This document shows positions 1-11,386 of a DNA stretch of 64,000 bases, piece by piece. Origin of the DNA: Lycorma delicatula (Eukaryota > Arthropoda > Insecta > Hemiptera > Fulgoridae); contig NC_134455.1 in NCBI RefSeq assembly GCF_047948215.1, forward strand, positions 322,888,147 through 322,952,146, read 5' to 3'. The translations under genes were made by a program, and so were the position numbers. The notes under the pieces were generated by a model that saw only the letters and a list, made by a program, of their open reading frames with translations, ran no database searches and was not told the DNA's origin. Position 1 is the first letter of the stretch. Each line of letters opens with the position of its first letter.

Positions 1-261
1 TCTTTTGCAACTATTCACATAATTCTTTTTAATGGCGTTTTCCTAAAACATTTTACAAACAAAACAAAACAAAACATTTTATTAATACAGACTGCTCATA
101 AAACTAAACATTTTTTTTATAGATATTTCCTTATCAGGGCGTGACATTTTTTTAAATTGTTGAATACTTCAAAAAAAAAAACAAAATTAAAATAAAAACG
201 AACAAATAATAATATCTCACAAGTTTTTTCCTCAACTGAATACCTTCAGTTTTCCATTCTA
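1..261. other. AT-rich flank, no gene seen
   Basis: This stretch is AT-rich with A-runs and holds no reading frame or recognisable repeat. It ends at the 5' terminal inverted repeat of the element that follows. Confidence 0.5.
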
Positions 262-1585
262 CAGTGCGTTTGGAAAGTCGCTGTGCAGAATTATATGGTG
301 CAGCATTCTGTTTTTCGGCGTTACGTTGATTGCCCTATGGGTTCGTTGGACGTTACTCAGTAATAGACCATGACGTCAGTTGTTAGTTGTGATTGAGGAT
401 GCTTCGTTCCGTGTTGTTTCGTTTATAGAAATCAATAGAAACGTAATGATTCTTTCGGTAGAGGAACGCATTTTTCTTGTTCAAAACGCTTTTCGTGAAG
501 GTGACAAGTATACTGATTTAGCAAAGCACAAGTTTTCTGAAAATTTTCCAAATACTGCTGTTCCTCATCGCAATGCAGTTCAAAATCTTATCGAAAAATT
601 TCGAGTAACAGGCTCTGTTGAAAGACCTAAACTAAACGAACAGAAGCTGCTGGATACTTCGTGTGCTATGGCTGAAACTCCCTCAAAGTCAATCCGTAAG
701 TTAGCACAGCAGCATGATATAGGACTTGATACCACACATAAAGCTGTAAAAAAGAACTGAAACTTTTACCCTACTAAGTAATGTGTGTTCAAGAACTGAA
801 ACCTACAGATCGTGCCAAAATACTAAATTATTATCAATGTTTAAACGTTTTATTCACCAAAATTCCGTAGGTATCCTGGACATTACATTTTTTCCAGATG
901 AAGCGTGGTTTCATCTGGGAGAGTATACTAATTCACAAAATAAACGACTGTGGTCGACAGCTAACCCCGATGAATTACACAAACAATCTTTACACGAAGC
1001 GAAAATTGGAGTCTGGGTCGGTATAATTAGCGCATTGTGGATCCAGTCTTTTTTAAAAATACAATTAACAGTGATTGTTGAACTTTTTTTAACAAACTTC
1101 ATTAGTCAGTTAACAGAAGTGGAAATCAATCACGATTGGTTCCAACAAGATGGCGCCAAAGCGCACACAACTAACAGTCGATGACGTTTTTACGAAATGT
1201 CTTTGGTAAACAAATCATTTCGAGGAGTTTATGGCCTGCACGATCTAACGATCTGATTCCCCTAGATTACTTTCTATGGAGAACAGCGAAACAAGCAATG
1301 TATCGCAACAGACCACGCACGATTGACGAGCTGAACCCGCAATAATAACGGCATACGTACGAGACATTCCAGTTCATCAGCTGGTTAAAGTGTTTGAAAA
1401 CAAATTGAAACGTATACAGTGTTGTATTGATGTTGGAGGTCTTCAACACCTTTTATAAATTATTCCCATTACTGTAATACGCGTTTCTATAAAATAATGA
1501 CATAAAAATACCAAGTAATAATTAAGAAAGTTTCGCTATTACACTTCCATAATTCCATGGACAGCAACTTTCCGAACGTTTCCGA
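262..1585 (+). mobile_element. Tc1/mariner-like DNA transposon, copy 1 (decayed)
   Basis: The element is about 1.3 kb. Its imperfect terminal inverted repeats share the core GGAAAGTCGCTGT at the left (about 262-288) and its near reverse complement ACAGCAACTTTCC at the right (about 1561-1584). A TA dinucleotide precedes the left end. It encodes a broken transposase. The same family is present at 62514-63697 in the same orientation with the same core ends. Family placement rests on the transposase motifs; exact ends are uncertain by a few bases. Confidence 0.85.
446..1458 (+). pseudogene. Tc1/mariner-like transposase, frameshifted
   Basis: The product would be a cut-and-paste transposase acting on the element's own ends. 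The start at 446 gives MILSVEERIFLV, a typical opening of the N-terminal helix-turn-helix in this family, followed by a second DNA-binding block (KSIRKLAQQHDI). The catalytic part appears in other frames: FFPDEAWFHLGEYTNSQNKR around 890-950 (first Asp), WFQQDGAKAHTT around 1138-1172 (second Asp), and a degraded LWPARSNDL-type block near 1230-1250 (third Asp, about 34 residues on). Reading needs frameshifts near 757-790, 1021-1080 and 1175-1185. The natural stop at 1456-1458 follows a C-terminal block ending LQHLL. Compared with copy 2, this copy also lacks 21 in-frame bases near 616. It is certainly inactive. Confidence 0.85.
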
Positions 1586-4107
1586 TATTCTGTATCGATT
1601 CTGTATAGTAGCTAAAGGAGCTAAATTTTTACGATCCGTAGTTTTCCATTAACTATCATTTAAAATATCATTTGAATTTTGAAAAAAATTAACTATACGC
1701 ATATGACAGTCTACAAGGAACTATTAAAGCCAGTTGAAGTGACATCTTTTTGGGAACCTGGAAAATATAACGACGAAACAAAAATAAAAAAAATCACCTA
1801 TAATGTCGGGCTCTAATTACAATATTCTGTAAAAAATAAAGCTTTTAACTGACAGTGAAGACAATTATTGAATAGGAAGTACTCGGCCGTATCCTTAATA
1901 GTCATACGTAAGAAACTGGAACTACGTACATTTTTATCCTGCAGCCTCTAGTTGATTTTTTATTTAAAGTACTGCAGAAGTACTAACATACTTTAGAAGT
2001 ATTATAGTAAAGCACTGAAGAAGTTCACGAGAAAGTTAAATAACCTTCTTTTTTCCTTACTTAACAGTCACAACGGATAGACACGTTTTCGTGTATCTTT
2101 TCGTCAATCTAATTGACATTTGTTCTACCGGATAATTTATATTTCCGGATCGACAAAAAAAAACGCTAATTTTAAATTCACGTTCATCAATTCGGTTGGA
2201 TATGATGACGCGAGCCACAATTAATCGAATTCCTGTATGGCTGCATCCCTTTCCTTACTTTTTTCAACTCCACCTTTCATTCCTTTCTCTAAGTCAAGAG
2301 TCATATTCCGCCAACCTACAATAAAGTACAAATCACTCGACAAAATCGTTTCCGTCTTATTTCTTATTTTGCTCCTAAGTAACTTAAGTATTGACCAGTA
2401 ATTCTACGAATTTTATTTTTAAAACGGTTAATTTTTATCGAAATGTACTTCTCATTCCTATGTAACAATCTAAATGATTTTTAACATTTTACTCGCTCAG
2501 ATATGACTTTTGAAAACTATTTTAGAATTTTTTTCGGAAACATACTCAAAAATTTCAATGTTTTAATTTTAAATCTTTAATTTCATTATTTCTTTAAGTT
2601 GTACTTTAAAATTTTCTTTAATTTTCTTTAAAATTTCTTTAAGTTGTATTTTAAATCTTTAATTTCATTATTTCTTTAAGTTGTACGGCTATAATGAATA
2701 TGTCGTGAATAAAAAGTACTTTTACGCTTATGTTTCGATTCGCTAATATGAAGTCATTGTATAAAATACAACAGTCTCCTCATTAACGAGAGGAATCTTA
2801 TCCTACCGTTCGTAACGACAGTTTAAATGACAAACTCAAACAAATAATTTTTTGGGGGTAGATATTTTTTAATATTTCCTCATTTTTCGATCGTACAGTC
2901 AACAAAAAGCAAACCGTCCAGAATTAAAATCTGTAGAATTTTTATTATGAAATCCTTTTTCGTAAAAGTATTTCAAAATAAAAAGTTATTTGCGAAAAAT
3001 GAGTGCAAAATGTGACTTTTTTCAATAGGGATAATGCTTCAAAAAACTGTAACTGGTCAATTTTGTTCACTCCAAAAAAAAAGGTTTGCCGCGAATTTGA
3101 TCTAATTTTCAGAAAAGATAGGTAATTACCTAGAATTTATAGTTTTTTTGAGTTATTCACGAAAATTCCTTCATTTTTTACTTTTCAACTATTAAAAAAA
3201 TCACCTCTATCGGGTACTCGATAATTCAGTTTTTTAAATAACAGTTCGAAACAGATATTTACCCAAAGTTTCATGTCCCCATAAGCAATACCTTATTAAT
3301 TATTATTTTATGCTAATTTTACTATACTACATAACTTTTCAAGGTGATTATCAGTCCTAATCTCTTCCTTTTGATTTTGGGCCCAACAATTGTTTGTACC
3401 TTCTGTTTTTGGCTTTTATTTTCACCAATCCATTACAAAACTACACAAAAATTCGTAAGCGATTCAAAAGTCTCATTATCCACTTCTCGTTCGGACGAGG
3501 AAATTAAACAAAAATGTGAATAAGGGAAAATAACTTTCTAGCTGATTCCGTAAGAGAACACTCGATAATATTTTTACTTTCAAATACCTCTCTATTCCCA
3601 TTATAAATAAATATGTTTATTTTTCAACGGTATTATATTTGAGAAATTCAAGTCATGAAAACGAATACACCGGGTATTTTAAATTTACAAAATTAGCCGT
3701 TACTGACTGAAGTAGCTGTAACATTGATACGATCGATAACATAAAATTTGATTCGTCCATTGAAATGCATAAAAGGACAATGAGAAAAGACTAGAAATTT
3801 GGAAGTTAATAAGAATATTTTAGAACTATTCTCTTACGTTTTTCAAGGATGTAAAAGGAATAGTCAATTTAGGAAGTAGTAAAAAAAAATGATTTCATTT
3901 TCATTTTCTTTCAGTTTTACTTTAAAACAATCTTAAGTTACTCCCAAGTAAAAAGATCACCTTCTTATTAATTTTATTTCGAAATCACTTTTCGGGCTCA
4001 AAATAAAATCTAACTTGAATCTTTTATAGTTATTATGAATCAAGATAATATACAACTTATTACTGATAAACAAGCAAAAATTACTGGAAGCTTCAAACAC
4101 ATCTTTT
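1586..4107. other. Intergenic or intronic AT-rich DNA, no gene seen
   Basis: I found no convincing exon or known element in this 2.5 kb. It contains the 82-bp tandem duplication listed separately and several T-runs. The stretch at 2890-3240 has the look of old dispersed repeat sequence, but I could not assign it. Confidence 0.4.
2571..2698. repeat. 82-bp tandem duplication (about 1.5 copies)
   Basis: The string beginning AAATCTTTAATTTCATTATT at 2571 recurs at 2653, and both copies run on into TTCTTTAAGTTGTA. The period is 82 bp. The second copy is complete for about 45 bp before diverging. The unit itself contains shorter TTTCTTTAA repeats. It is non-coding. Confidence 0.85.
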
Positions 4108-4236
4108 TCTGTTTAGCCTCCGGAACCACCGAAAGGTATTACTTAAGAAGATGAATGAGGATATGTATGAATGTAAATGAAGTGTAATCTTGTACAGTCT
4201 CAGTCGACCGTTCCTGAGATGTGTGGTTAATTGCTC
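4108..4236 (-). repeat. tRNA-related SINE, 3' half only
   Basis: Read on the minus strand, this matches the 3' body of the SINE family seen complete at 8731-9024. Shared blocks include the reverse complements of CTGTTTAGCCTCCGGAACCA and GTTCCTGAGATGTGTGGTTA. Homology stops abruptly at about 4236, so the tRNA-like head is missing, consistent with 5' truncation during retroposition. Confidence 0.85.
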
Positions 4237-5092
4237 AAATACATGTCTAATTACATAACCGTACTGTTGTTCGCCTACATAATTACAAAATCGGAAGTAA
4301 TTACAATATCGGGTGTAATACGTACGAAACACGATGTAGAGGGACACTGATAATAGGTTCCAACGGCTGAAGAACCAAATTTTGCGGTTGTAGCCGAGAA
4401 AGTTACACGGATGTTATAGGCGAGTGTATCCCATGATAGAGTACTAATCGATTGAAAAAATGACAGAACGGTTTACAATTCTGTCTTACAACATTCTTCT
4501 GAAAGCTTATGCATAGTTATGAAGCGTAACGATTTGATGTTTTAAAACATTAAGAAAACATAAAGAAGGAGAAAGCCGACAGATTACGGTAGGGTAGAAT
4601 AGACCCTACCGTAGATCTACTGTCAGTAGATCTAAGATAAACAAGAAGCCTGAACCAAACACTTTTCATTTCATAAGTATCGTGAAAACTCCAATGCGCA
4701 TCGGTTTCTACAGTGTTCTTGATGCCTACGAAGTATCAAGTGTGCAGTATACCGGAGTTTTGCAACGGGTATTCTCGCCCGATGTAAGCTTTACAAGCGT
4801 TAGACATGATTTGAATTAAAATACATAAACCAATCGCGTAATCGCACAAATAAAACTAGTCGTAGTATTGTTTATTTTAAACTAATATAATATAAACAGG
4901 TGAATTATTCTCGGCAATGCTGTTATAGAAAATGTATTATTTCATTAACGTTAACGAATATTAACGCTAATAAAGGAAAATATCGGTGTATTGCTTTCAG
5001 AAATCTGACGATTGAATGTTTTTACAAACAATTTATCTCTACGACCGTCACAATAAGGAAGTCATTTTTGTTTCTTCGGAAAGGATGAAAAA
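4237..5092. other. Non-coding spacer with two adjacent hairpins
   Basis: I see no gene. The only structured feature is the double hairpin at 4585-4634, listed separately. A 62-codon open stretch at 4900-5088 has no recognisable content. Confidence 0.4.
4585..4634. repeat. Two back-to-back hairpins
   Basis: The first hairpin has perfect 11-bp arms, TACGGTAGGGT (4585-4595) and ACCCTACCGTA (4603-4613), with a 7-nt loop. The second has perfect 11-bp arms, TAGATCTACTG (4612-4622) and CAGTAGATCTA (4624-4634), with a 1-nt centre. They overlap by two bases, so the left arm of the second begins within the right arm of the first. Confidence 0.9.
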
Positions 5093-5097
5093 AAAAA

Positions 5098-5826
5098 TAT
5101 ATATATATATATAAAACTAGCATTTCGAGGCCGAACGAAACGAACTTGTACAAACGCTAGTTTTTTCGGGGTCGGTGGCTATTTTGGGGTTGCGGGAATT
5201 AAGGAGGTAATACAATCATGTAAAAAAGAATGATTATGTGTTGAGAGTTGAGAAAGATTGTGTGTAAGTATGTTTTAGGATCCCGCAGGGATTGTTTCGC
5301 TCGCCCTTGCCGTCTAACCAGGAGGCGGAGCCACCTGAGCCCCGTTGTGTTCGTTATCATTGTGTTCGTTATCATGGTCGTGAGAAAAATACTGAAAAAT
5401 AACAAAGCATTCAGACTTACGAAAGTTCGCTAAATGTACTAATTACAGTAATTATTATTACTAATAACAATTACAGTAATTATAATAATAAAAGAACAAA
5501 CTAATAAAATATTTAACTATTTAAAATACGAGTATTAAATATTTTACAAGTTAGATTAGATGATTAAAATATATAGATTTTTTTCCGTTGCCGTTCATTC
5601 CGTTTCCGTTCAAAACGTTTCTGTTATGGTAACAGAAATGTAATGGAAGTAAAGAATATCTTTAATGCCTTTACAACTTCAATCCCAAGGGTGTTAGGTC
5701 CTCGATTAACGGCTAAAACCTTCCGGGGGTAACACGAATGAATTCTAAAAATTTTAAACCGATTGTTCGGTTGGTTCTTGCGTGATGCTATGCAAACAAA
5801 CAAACAGAACCCGCCATAACCTTCAC

Positions 5827-5875
<49 letters not shown>
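5098..5875. repeat. Dispersed repeat with TA-array edges, unit 1
   Basis: This is an interspersed unit bounded on both sides by TA arrays (5098-5112 and 5829-5875). It shares with the unit at 6927-7706 a GC-rich block (GCCGTCTAACC, then GGCGGAGCC, then GTGTTCGTTA) and a second block (ACGGCTAAAA, CTTCC.GGG.TAACACGAATG, then GGTTGGTTCT.GCGTGAT and GCAAACAAACAAAC). No coding capacity is evident. The microsatellite edges resemble elements that seed dinucleotide arrays, but the class is unknown. Confidence 0.7.
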
Positions 5876-5877
<2 letters not shown>

Positions 5878-6920
5878 ATACAGTACTTTCTGAATCACAT
5901 TAAATACAGTAATTTATCGGGAGGAAACTAAATTACATAATAGCAATGTTTCAGTAAAAAAATAATAATAAATAACATTATTATTTAATACTTTTCATAA
6001 CGAAGAATTTTCTTAAATAGACCTTTAAGTTATAAAATGAAGACTACGATTACAACTTATTCCCTTATCGCAGTTATGAATTACACCTTACCGTATTAAA
6101 TGAAATTTACTTAAAAATTGTAGTAGTAATCAGCGTTTTAAGATTTTACAACTGATAACGCACCGCCAGTAAGGTTTTCGCAGTATGTTACGAAGTACTT
6201 AAATTAAATTAGCTTATCAGTCTTTAAACCGAGATAAGGTGATAAGGATTAAATAGTATGAAAGAGGTCAACAAATACTAACACTGATAATTTTGTGGTT
6301 TATTTTATTTGAAAGGTAAGTATACAATGTTAGCGAATTACTCCTTTTTACAATTTAACGCTGTTAGTAATCGAAATTTAATAACTTTGAATTAAGGCAG
6401 CTACTGTCTTAATACTGACTTCTAATTATTACCCCAAAAAATAACAAAAGATAATATCTTATATTATAATGTCTTATTACTTAACAGTTGACATGTAAGC
6501 TATTATTTAGGATGTCCGTTTCACTCCTATTTATTTATTTATTTTATTTATTTAGGAAAACCGTTCCGTTAAATACTGTTGTTTTTAAGGCCGATGATGC
6601 TGTTTCGGCCAGAATTATCGTAATTTAAATTTCCGTAATCTGATTAATATTTCTACTTATTGCTACCGTTTAAAAATATACGAAAGCATAGGATTTCTAC
6701 GTTAAGCGTCCATAATCTCATCAGATGAATAAGATTATGAAAACTTTACCCCTACCGCATAGTATTATTAATTCTCATTTTCGAAGACAATTATTTTATT
6801 TTTTTAAATTAATCTACGAGAAAAAAAATTTTTTATTGGGGTCTAATTTCATATTTTGCCAGAAAATGAAAATAAGTTTTACACAAATTTAATGGGATAA
6901 GTGCTTCTTTGTTCTCTCTT
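5876..6920. other. Spacer between two related repeat units, no gene seen
   Basis: This AT-rich kilobase has short TTTA repeats near 6530-6555 and no reading frame or recognisable element. Confidence 0.4.

Positions 6921-6998
<78 letters not shown>
6921..6998. repeat. Compound (TG)n(TA)n(CA)n microsatellite
   Basis: A short TG run leads into about 26 TA repeats and then about 10 CA repeats. Because TG and CA are complementary, the whole array is self-complementary and could fold as one long hairpin. Confidence 0.95.
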
Positions 6999-7611
6999 TA
7001 CCAGCCGGTCGAGCCTCACTTCCCTGACCCGACCGTCTAACTCGGACTTGGACCCCATGTCGGCCTAGGCAAATCCGGGAACTGACCCAGGGTTTCCATG
7101 GAGCCTACCCCAGGGCCGCGGAACTCGCTGTTGCCGTCTAGCCCTCTGGTTAGACTCAGGTTCAGGGGGGCTCCGCCCCTGAACCCCCGCCGTGTTCGTT
7201 AGGTTGTGAGAATAATGCTGATAAGTAACAATTATTCAGGTTTTATAAAAACCTGAAAAAGAAACTAAATTACAAAGGACGGAATAGTAGTAACTACGGT
7301 AAGTAGATTACATACATCTTTGACGAGGAAAAATTTATAACCTATTTCTGTTGTTACGGTGAAAGAAATAAAACAATAAAGTAAAAGAATTAATCGTTTT
7401 TTATTTAATGAATATCTTTAATTAGAAGCTTTCTCTACGGTCCTGTCTACGGCTAAAAAACTTCCCTGGGATAACACGAATGTATCCTGCCAATTTGAAA
7501 GCAATAGGTTGGCTGGTTCTCGCGTGATACGAGAACAAACAAACAATCGGTATTATATATAAGATATAATGCAATACACATAGCTTATGAATACATCTTT
7601 GTGGTGGATGG

Positions 7612-7677
<66 letters not shown>

Positions 7678-7706
7678 GTGTATATATAAATATATTTATA
7701 TATATA
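6999..7706. repeat. Dispersed repeat with dinucleotide edges, unit 2
   Basis: This is the second member of the family at 5098-5875. It shares the GCCGTCTA, GGCTCCGCC and GTGTTCGTTA blocks and the ACGGCTAAAA to AACAAACAA block (7449-7540). It carries a strong GC hairpin, arms GGTTCAGGGG (7159-7168) and CCCCTGAACC (7176-7185). It ends in a TG array of about 60 bp (7619-7680) followed by TA repeats. The TG/AC array creates an artificial open reading frame on the minus strand. Confidence 0.7.
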
Positions 7707-8730
7707 CACGCAAAGAACGCACTAGAACTCAATATAAAACAATTTAGCTGAACTACTTAACGAAGAGGGTCGCTCAAATTATATCAGCTGACAGAAATGT
7801 TGCAATATTCTGCTATTAACCGTTGACGAAATAAATAGCTTGAAATGAAGTCGAAGCTAACAGATGTAAAATTAATTAAAATGTGAAATTTTTGTAATTA
7901 AAAATACGTTTCATGGAAGTCAAAAAAATAAACATTACTGCTGACCAAGTTAGCGATTTAGAAAATTATAACACAATCTACGATAAAACAGTAAAGCGAT
8001 ACTAAAAAAAAATTCAATTAGAGAAAAAAATAAATAAATACGCATGTGTGAAACCAAGTGAACGATGACCACGCAGCAGTAAGCAATTTTAACAAATATA
8101 ATGCAATTGATGATTAACTTCCTCGATGATATGATGAATAATAAAAGTGAGTAATTAACGTCATTCTAAAAAAATAAAACGATCATAAACCCTATTCGTC
8201 ATTTCATGAGATTTAAAATTAAAGAGTCCTTATTGACAGACATACCGGCACAAAATAAAATTCAGGACGATATAAATGGAAAATTAGAAGAGACAAATCG
8301 TGACAAACATAGAAAACAACAGCTTAGAGATCGAAGCTGTAATTAAATTTCTTATTTGACTGAAATCTCGAAATTAAATATTTTCCGATAATAATACTAT
8401 ATTTGGCAGCCGAATATACGGTTCGATACTGAAACATATACGAAATAATTTCATAATATTCAGAATTTAACTTTTCCATTTTTGTCGGTCCACATTAATT
8501 TTTTTTTATGTTGCCCTAAAACCATTAACCGTTTCAAACGTGAAATAAATTATTCTTTAAACAATTTTTTTATGCCCTCTTTTGGGAAAAATTTGTCAAC
8601 TGAAATAAAATTACTGATACGTAGAGACATGTTCTTCGTGTGAACAGATATGGTGCAACACGTACGTTCATGTAGTCAAGTCGAACTCAAACGGATATTT
8701 TCCAACGAATTTCCGGCTTTCTAACGAACA
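7707..8730. other. Intergenic or intronic DNA, no gene seen
   Basis: No exon, RNA gene or known repeat was recognised in this kilobase. Confidence 0.4.
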
Positions 8731-9024
8731 CCGAGCTGGTGTCTAGCGGTAAATTCGTCATCGCAAGTCAGCTGATTTCGAAGTCGAAAGTTCTAAGGTT
8801 CAAATCCTAATAAAGGCAGTTACTTTTATACAGATTTGAATACTAGATCGTGGATACCGGTGTTTTTTAGTGGTTGGGTTTCAATTAACCACACATCTCA
8901 GGAATGGTCGACCTGAGTCTGTACAAGATTGCACTTCATATATATTCATACATACCATCCTCATTCATCCTCTGAAGTAATACTTTACGTTGGTTCCGGA
9001 GGCTAAATAAAAAAAAAAAAAAAA
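8731..9024 (+). repeat. tRNA-related SINE, full-length copy
   Basis: The copy starts with a tRNA-like head containing an A-box-like GGTGTCTAGCGGT and a B-box-like GGTTCAAATCC (about 8808-8818). The body contains GATCGTGGATACCGGTGTT and TGGTTGGGTTTCAATTAACC, then CCACACATCTCAGGAATGGT. It ends with TCATTCATCCTCTGAAGTAA and an A-rich tail (9006-9024). Such SINEs are transcribed by RNA polymerase III from the internal boxes and mobilised by a partner LINE. Six other copies lie in the window. Confidence 0.9.
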
Positions 9025-9970
9025 CGTTTGATCCGTAACCGCATAATACTCGATTATTGTGCAAACTAGTGACTTTTTATCATTCTCTTTTCTGCGGCAT
9101 CAGTAAATCATTGATAATGAACAAAATTATCATCACTGGTGACTGACGATGATAAAACAGATTATTACAATATTTTAGTTCTCAGAACTACATTTAATCC
9201 GAATATGAACACAAACGTATCGCTTATTACTCGGCAATTACTAATTATTAATTTATTAATTGTTAATCAAGATTAAGACGATGCTTTATTTAAAAGGATC
9301 TCAGATTAAAAATCATTTAAATTAAATATATAACTAATAACATCTAAAATTATACTTTCCATTTTATTTAGTGGGACAATATAAAAAAAAGAAATTAATT
9401 CAGCAAGACTAACTTTGTATATTTAATTCTATTTGATCCAAACCGACAAAGGGACTAAGAGTGCGACGGAATAATCCTTTACATTGTTTAGCGGAAGGTA
9501 CCGAGCGGGTTTTCCGTAGCGTGTACGCTATTTTTATAAGTGAACTGAAGGTTTGCTCCTGTCTTTGTCAACCGAACTGTCAGCTGGCATCGGCAGGACG
9601 GGGAGCAGGGTTTATGTACTATCTAACCAGATGACGTCATCCGATTACTAATAACGACACATTTATAAATAAAATGCAAACATAGCAGACTAGTAGTACA
9701 ATAGACAGCAGTTCCTCTAGTTTTTAAGACGTGAATAACATCTACCTCTTTTACTATGTATTACATGAAGAAACGGCTTTGGCAAATTCTGTCGGCCGTT
9801 TCATTAAACTTGACATCTACATCTAGAAATATTAGATAGATATTAAATAGTATCGGTAGTTGTACTCTTCATGTCGCACACGAATTGAAAGTAAAATCCG
9901 GTTCTTTGATTGATTCCTACATCGTTTCGAACTCTAAAACTAACAATTTTTTTATCCCTTCACCTTCTTT
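9025..9970. other. Non-coding stretch with a possible promoter
   Basis: No coding gene is evident. A less AT-rich segment at about 9470-9720 carries a CRE-like TGACGTCA at 9632-9639 and a TATAAATA at 9664-9671, followed by a short ATG-initiated frame at 9756 (27 codons, ending near 9839). This is described as a weak promoter candidate below. Confidence 0.3.
9632..9671 (+). promoter_or_regulatory. Possible CRE plus TATA promoter core
   Basis: A perfect CRE palindrome TGACGTCA (9632-9639) lies 24 bases upstream of TATAAATA (9664-9671), within a locally GC-richer segment. This is typical spacing for a polymerase II core promoter, but in AT-rich DNA TATA-like strings are common, and no downstream gene is identified. 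Confidence 0.2.
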
Positions 9971-10098
9971 CCTTTTCTGTTTAACCTCCGGAACCAGCGT
10001 AAGGTATTACTTCAAAGGATGAATGAGGATGGTATGTATGAATATATATGAAGTGCAATCTTGTACAGACTCAGGTCGACCATTCCTTAGATGTGTGA
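9971..10098 (-). repeat. tRNA-related SINE, 3' half only
   Basis: On the minus strand this matches the 3' body of the SINE family (CTGTTTAACCTCCGGAACCA, GGATGAATGAGGATGGTATG, TCAGGTCGACCATTCC on the plus strand). Homology breaks off at about 10098, just before the GTTAATTGAAACC block, so the head is missing. Confidence 0.85.
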
Positions 10099-11091
10099 GA
10101 CCCCTTCGCCCAACATTAATGTTCCTTTACAGAACGCCTTTTAGAAGATTGACGTCCTCCTAACCAGCTACCTCTTAATGTAAGCGACGCACATCGTTCA
10201 TATTGCCGTTTACCCGATCTCAGAAGCCAGATGAATGATTTTCTTTAGAAAGTAGTTCTTTTCGGATGATCTTTATAGACAAAACCGCTTTTGCGAATCG
10301 AACTCGCTGTAATTTCGTTATAGTACATACATTTTCTCTTAAATGTATGTAATCTACCAAATAGTTTACACGATCTTTAGCTAAAACTAACACCAAATCC
10401 CTAACAATATTTTTTATGCATTTTATCGGTATATTTAAGCCCACTTTTTCCGGTTTTATTACGTAAGTGATTAAGTAGAATTAGCAGGTCAAATTTCCTT
10501 CTTGACGGTAACCCTACTGCAGGGCCCCAACACGTAATAACGACGAACATCATTCGTTAACTGACTTTTGTAAAATGTTATATTTAATTTTCGTACTTAT
10601 AGTAGAAACGGTGCATTAACGATCTAAGACCGCTGACAGGCAACGTACGAATTATAATACCTTTTAGTGGCCGATCTGATTCCACGTAATGTTTACAAAT
10701 TCTAAAAGTCACAGACATCTCTTGAATCTAATAATTACAATAACATTTAGCTATTGATAAGAAAAAGTAATAAAAATAAACGCATCATGTTTTTTTTCGA
10801 AGCAAAGTAAAATAGGAATTACTTTCGATCAAACCCTTAAGAAAAGCTAAACGATTGATCAAGTACGCAAACTAAACTATTGAAAATATCAAAAACGACT
10901 GCTATCGATTATTAACAATTAAATATAATGAATGTAATGAGTATATTAAATTCATTATGAATAATAGTGAATCGATTGTAATGATTTCATAACAATCATT
11001 ATGAATATAATGATCAACGAATCCTGGAAGAGCTGTGAGATTCCAAATACATGGTGTTCGGCGGAGGTAATTTAGGCTATTGCAGAAGACC
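10099..11091. other. Intergenic or intronic DNA, no gene seen
   Basis: A 74-codon minus-strand open frame at 10220-10444 shows no recognisable motif. At 10930-11012 there is a cluster of TCATTATGAAT-type short palindromes. Nothing else was recognised. Confidence 0.4.
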
Positions 11092-11386
11092 CACCGGGTT
11101 GGTCTAGTGGTGAACGCGTCTTCCCAAATCAGCTGATTTGGAAGTCGAGAGTTCTAGCGTTCAAGTCCTAGTAAAGCCAATTATTTTTACACGGATTTGA
11201 ATACTATATCGTGGATACCGGTGTTCTTTGGTGGTTGGGTTTCAATTAACCACACATCTCAGGAATGGTCGAACTGAGAATGTACAAGACTACACACTTC
11301 ATTTACACTCATACATATCATCCTCATTCATCCTCTGAAGTATTATCTGAACTGTAGTTACCGGAGGCTAAACAGGAAAAAGAAAG
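11092..11386 (+). repeat. tRNA-related SINE, full-length copy
   Basis: The head reads GGGTTGGTCTAGTGGTGAAC (A-box region), then GCGTTCAAGTCC (B-box region). The body matches the 8731-9024 copy through GATACCGGTGTTCTTTGGTG and TCATTCATCCTCTGAAGTAT. It ends at CGGAGGCTAAACAGG plus an A/G-rich tail, directly abutting the LINE remnant that follows. The head retains a cloverleaf-like anticodon-arm inverted repeat, CAAATCAGCTGATTTG. Confidence 0.9.

Noticed and set aside
7422..7709. 95-codon minus-strand frame with poly-His-Thr
   Set aside because: It is made of the TG/CA array and the end of a dispersed repeat; there is no coding evidence.
8731..8825. Possible tRNA gene
   Set aside because: The A-box and B-box belong to the SINE head; the cloverleaf is degraded and the SINE body and A-tail follow.
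10220..10444. 74-codon minus-strand frame next to a SINE
   Set aside because: No domain, splice sites or codon signal; length is within chance for the window.
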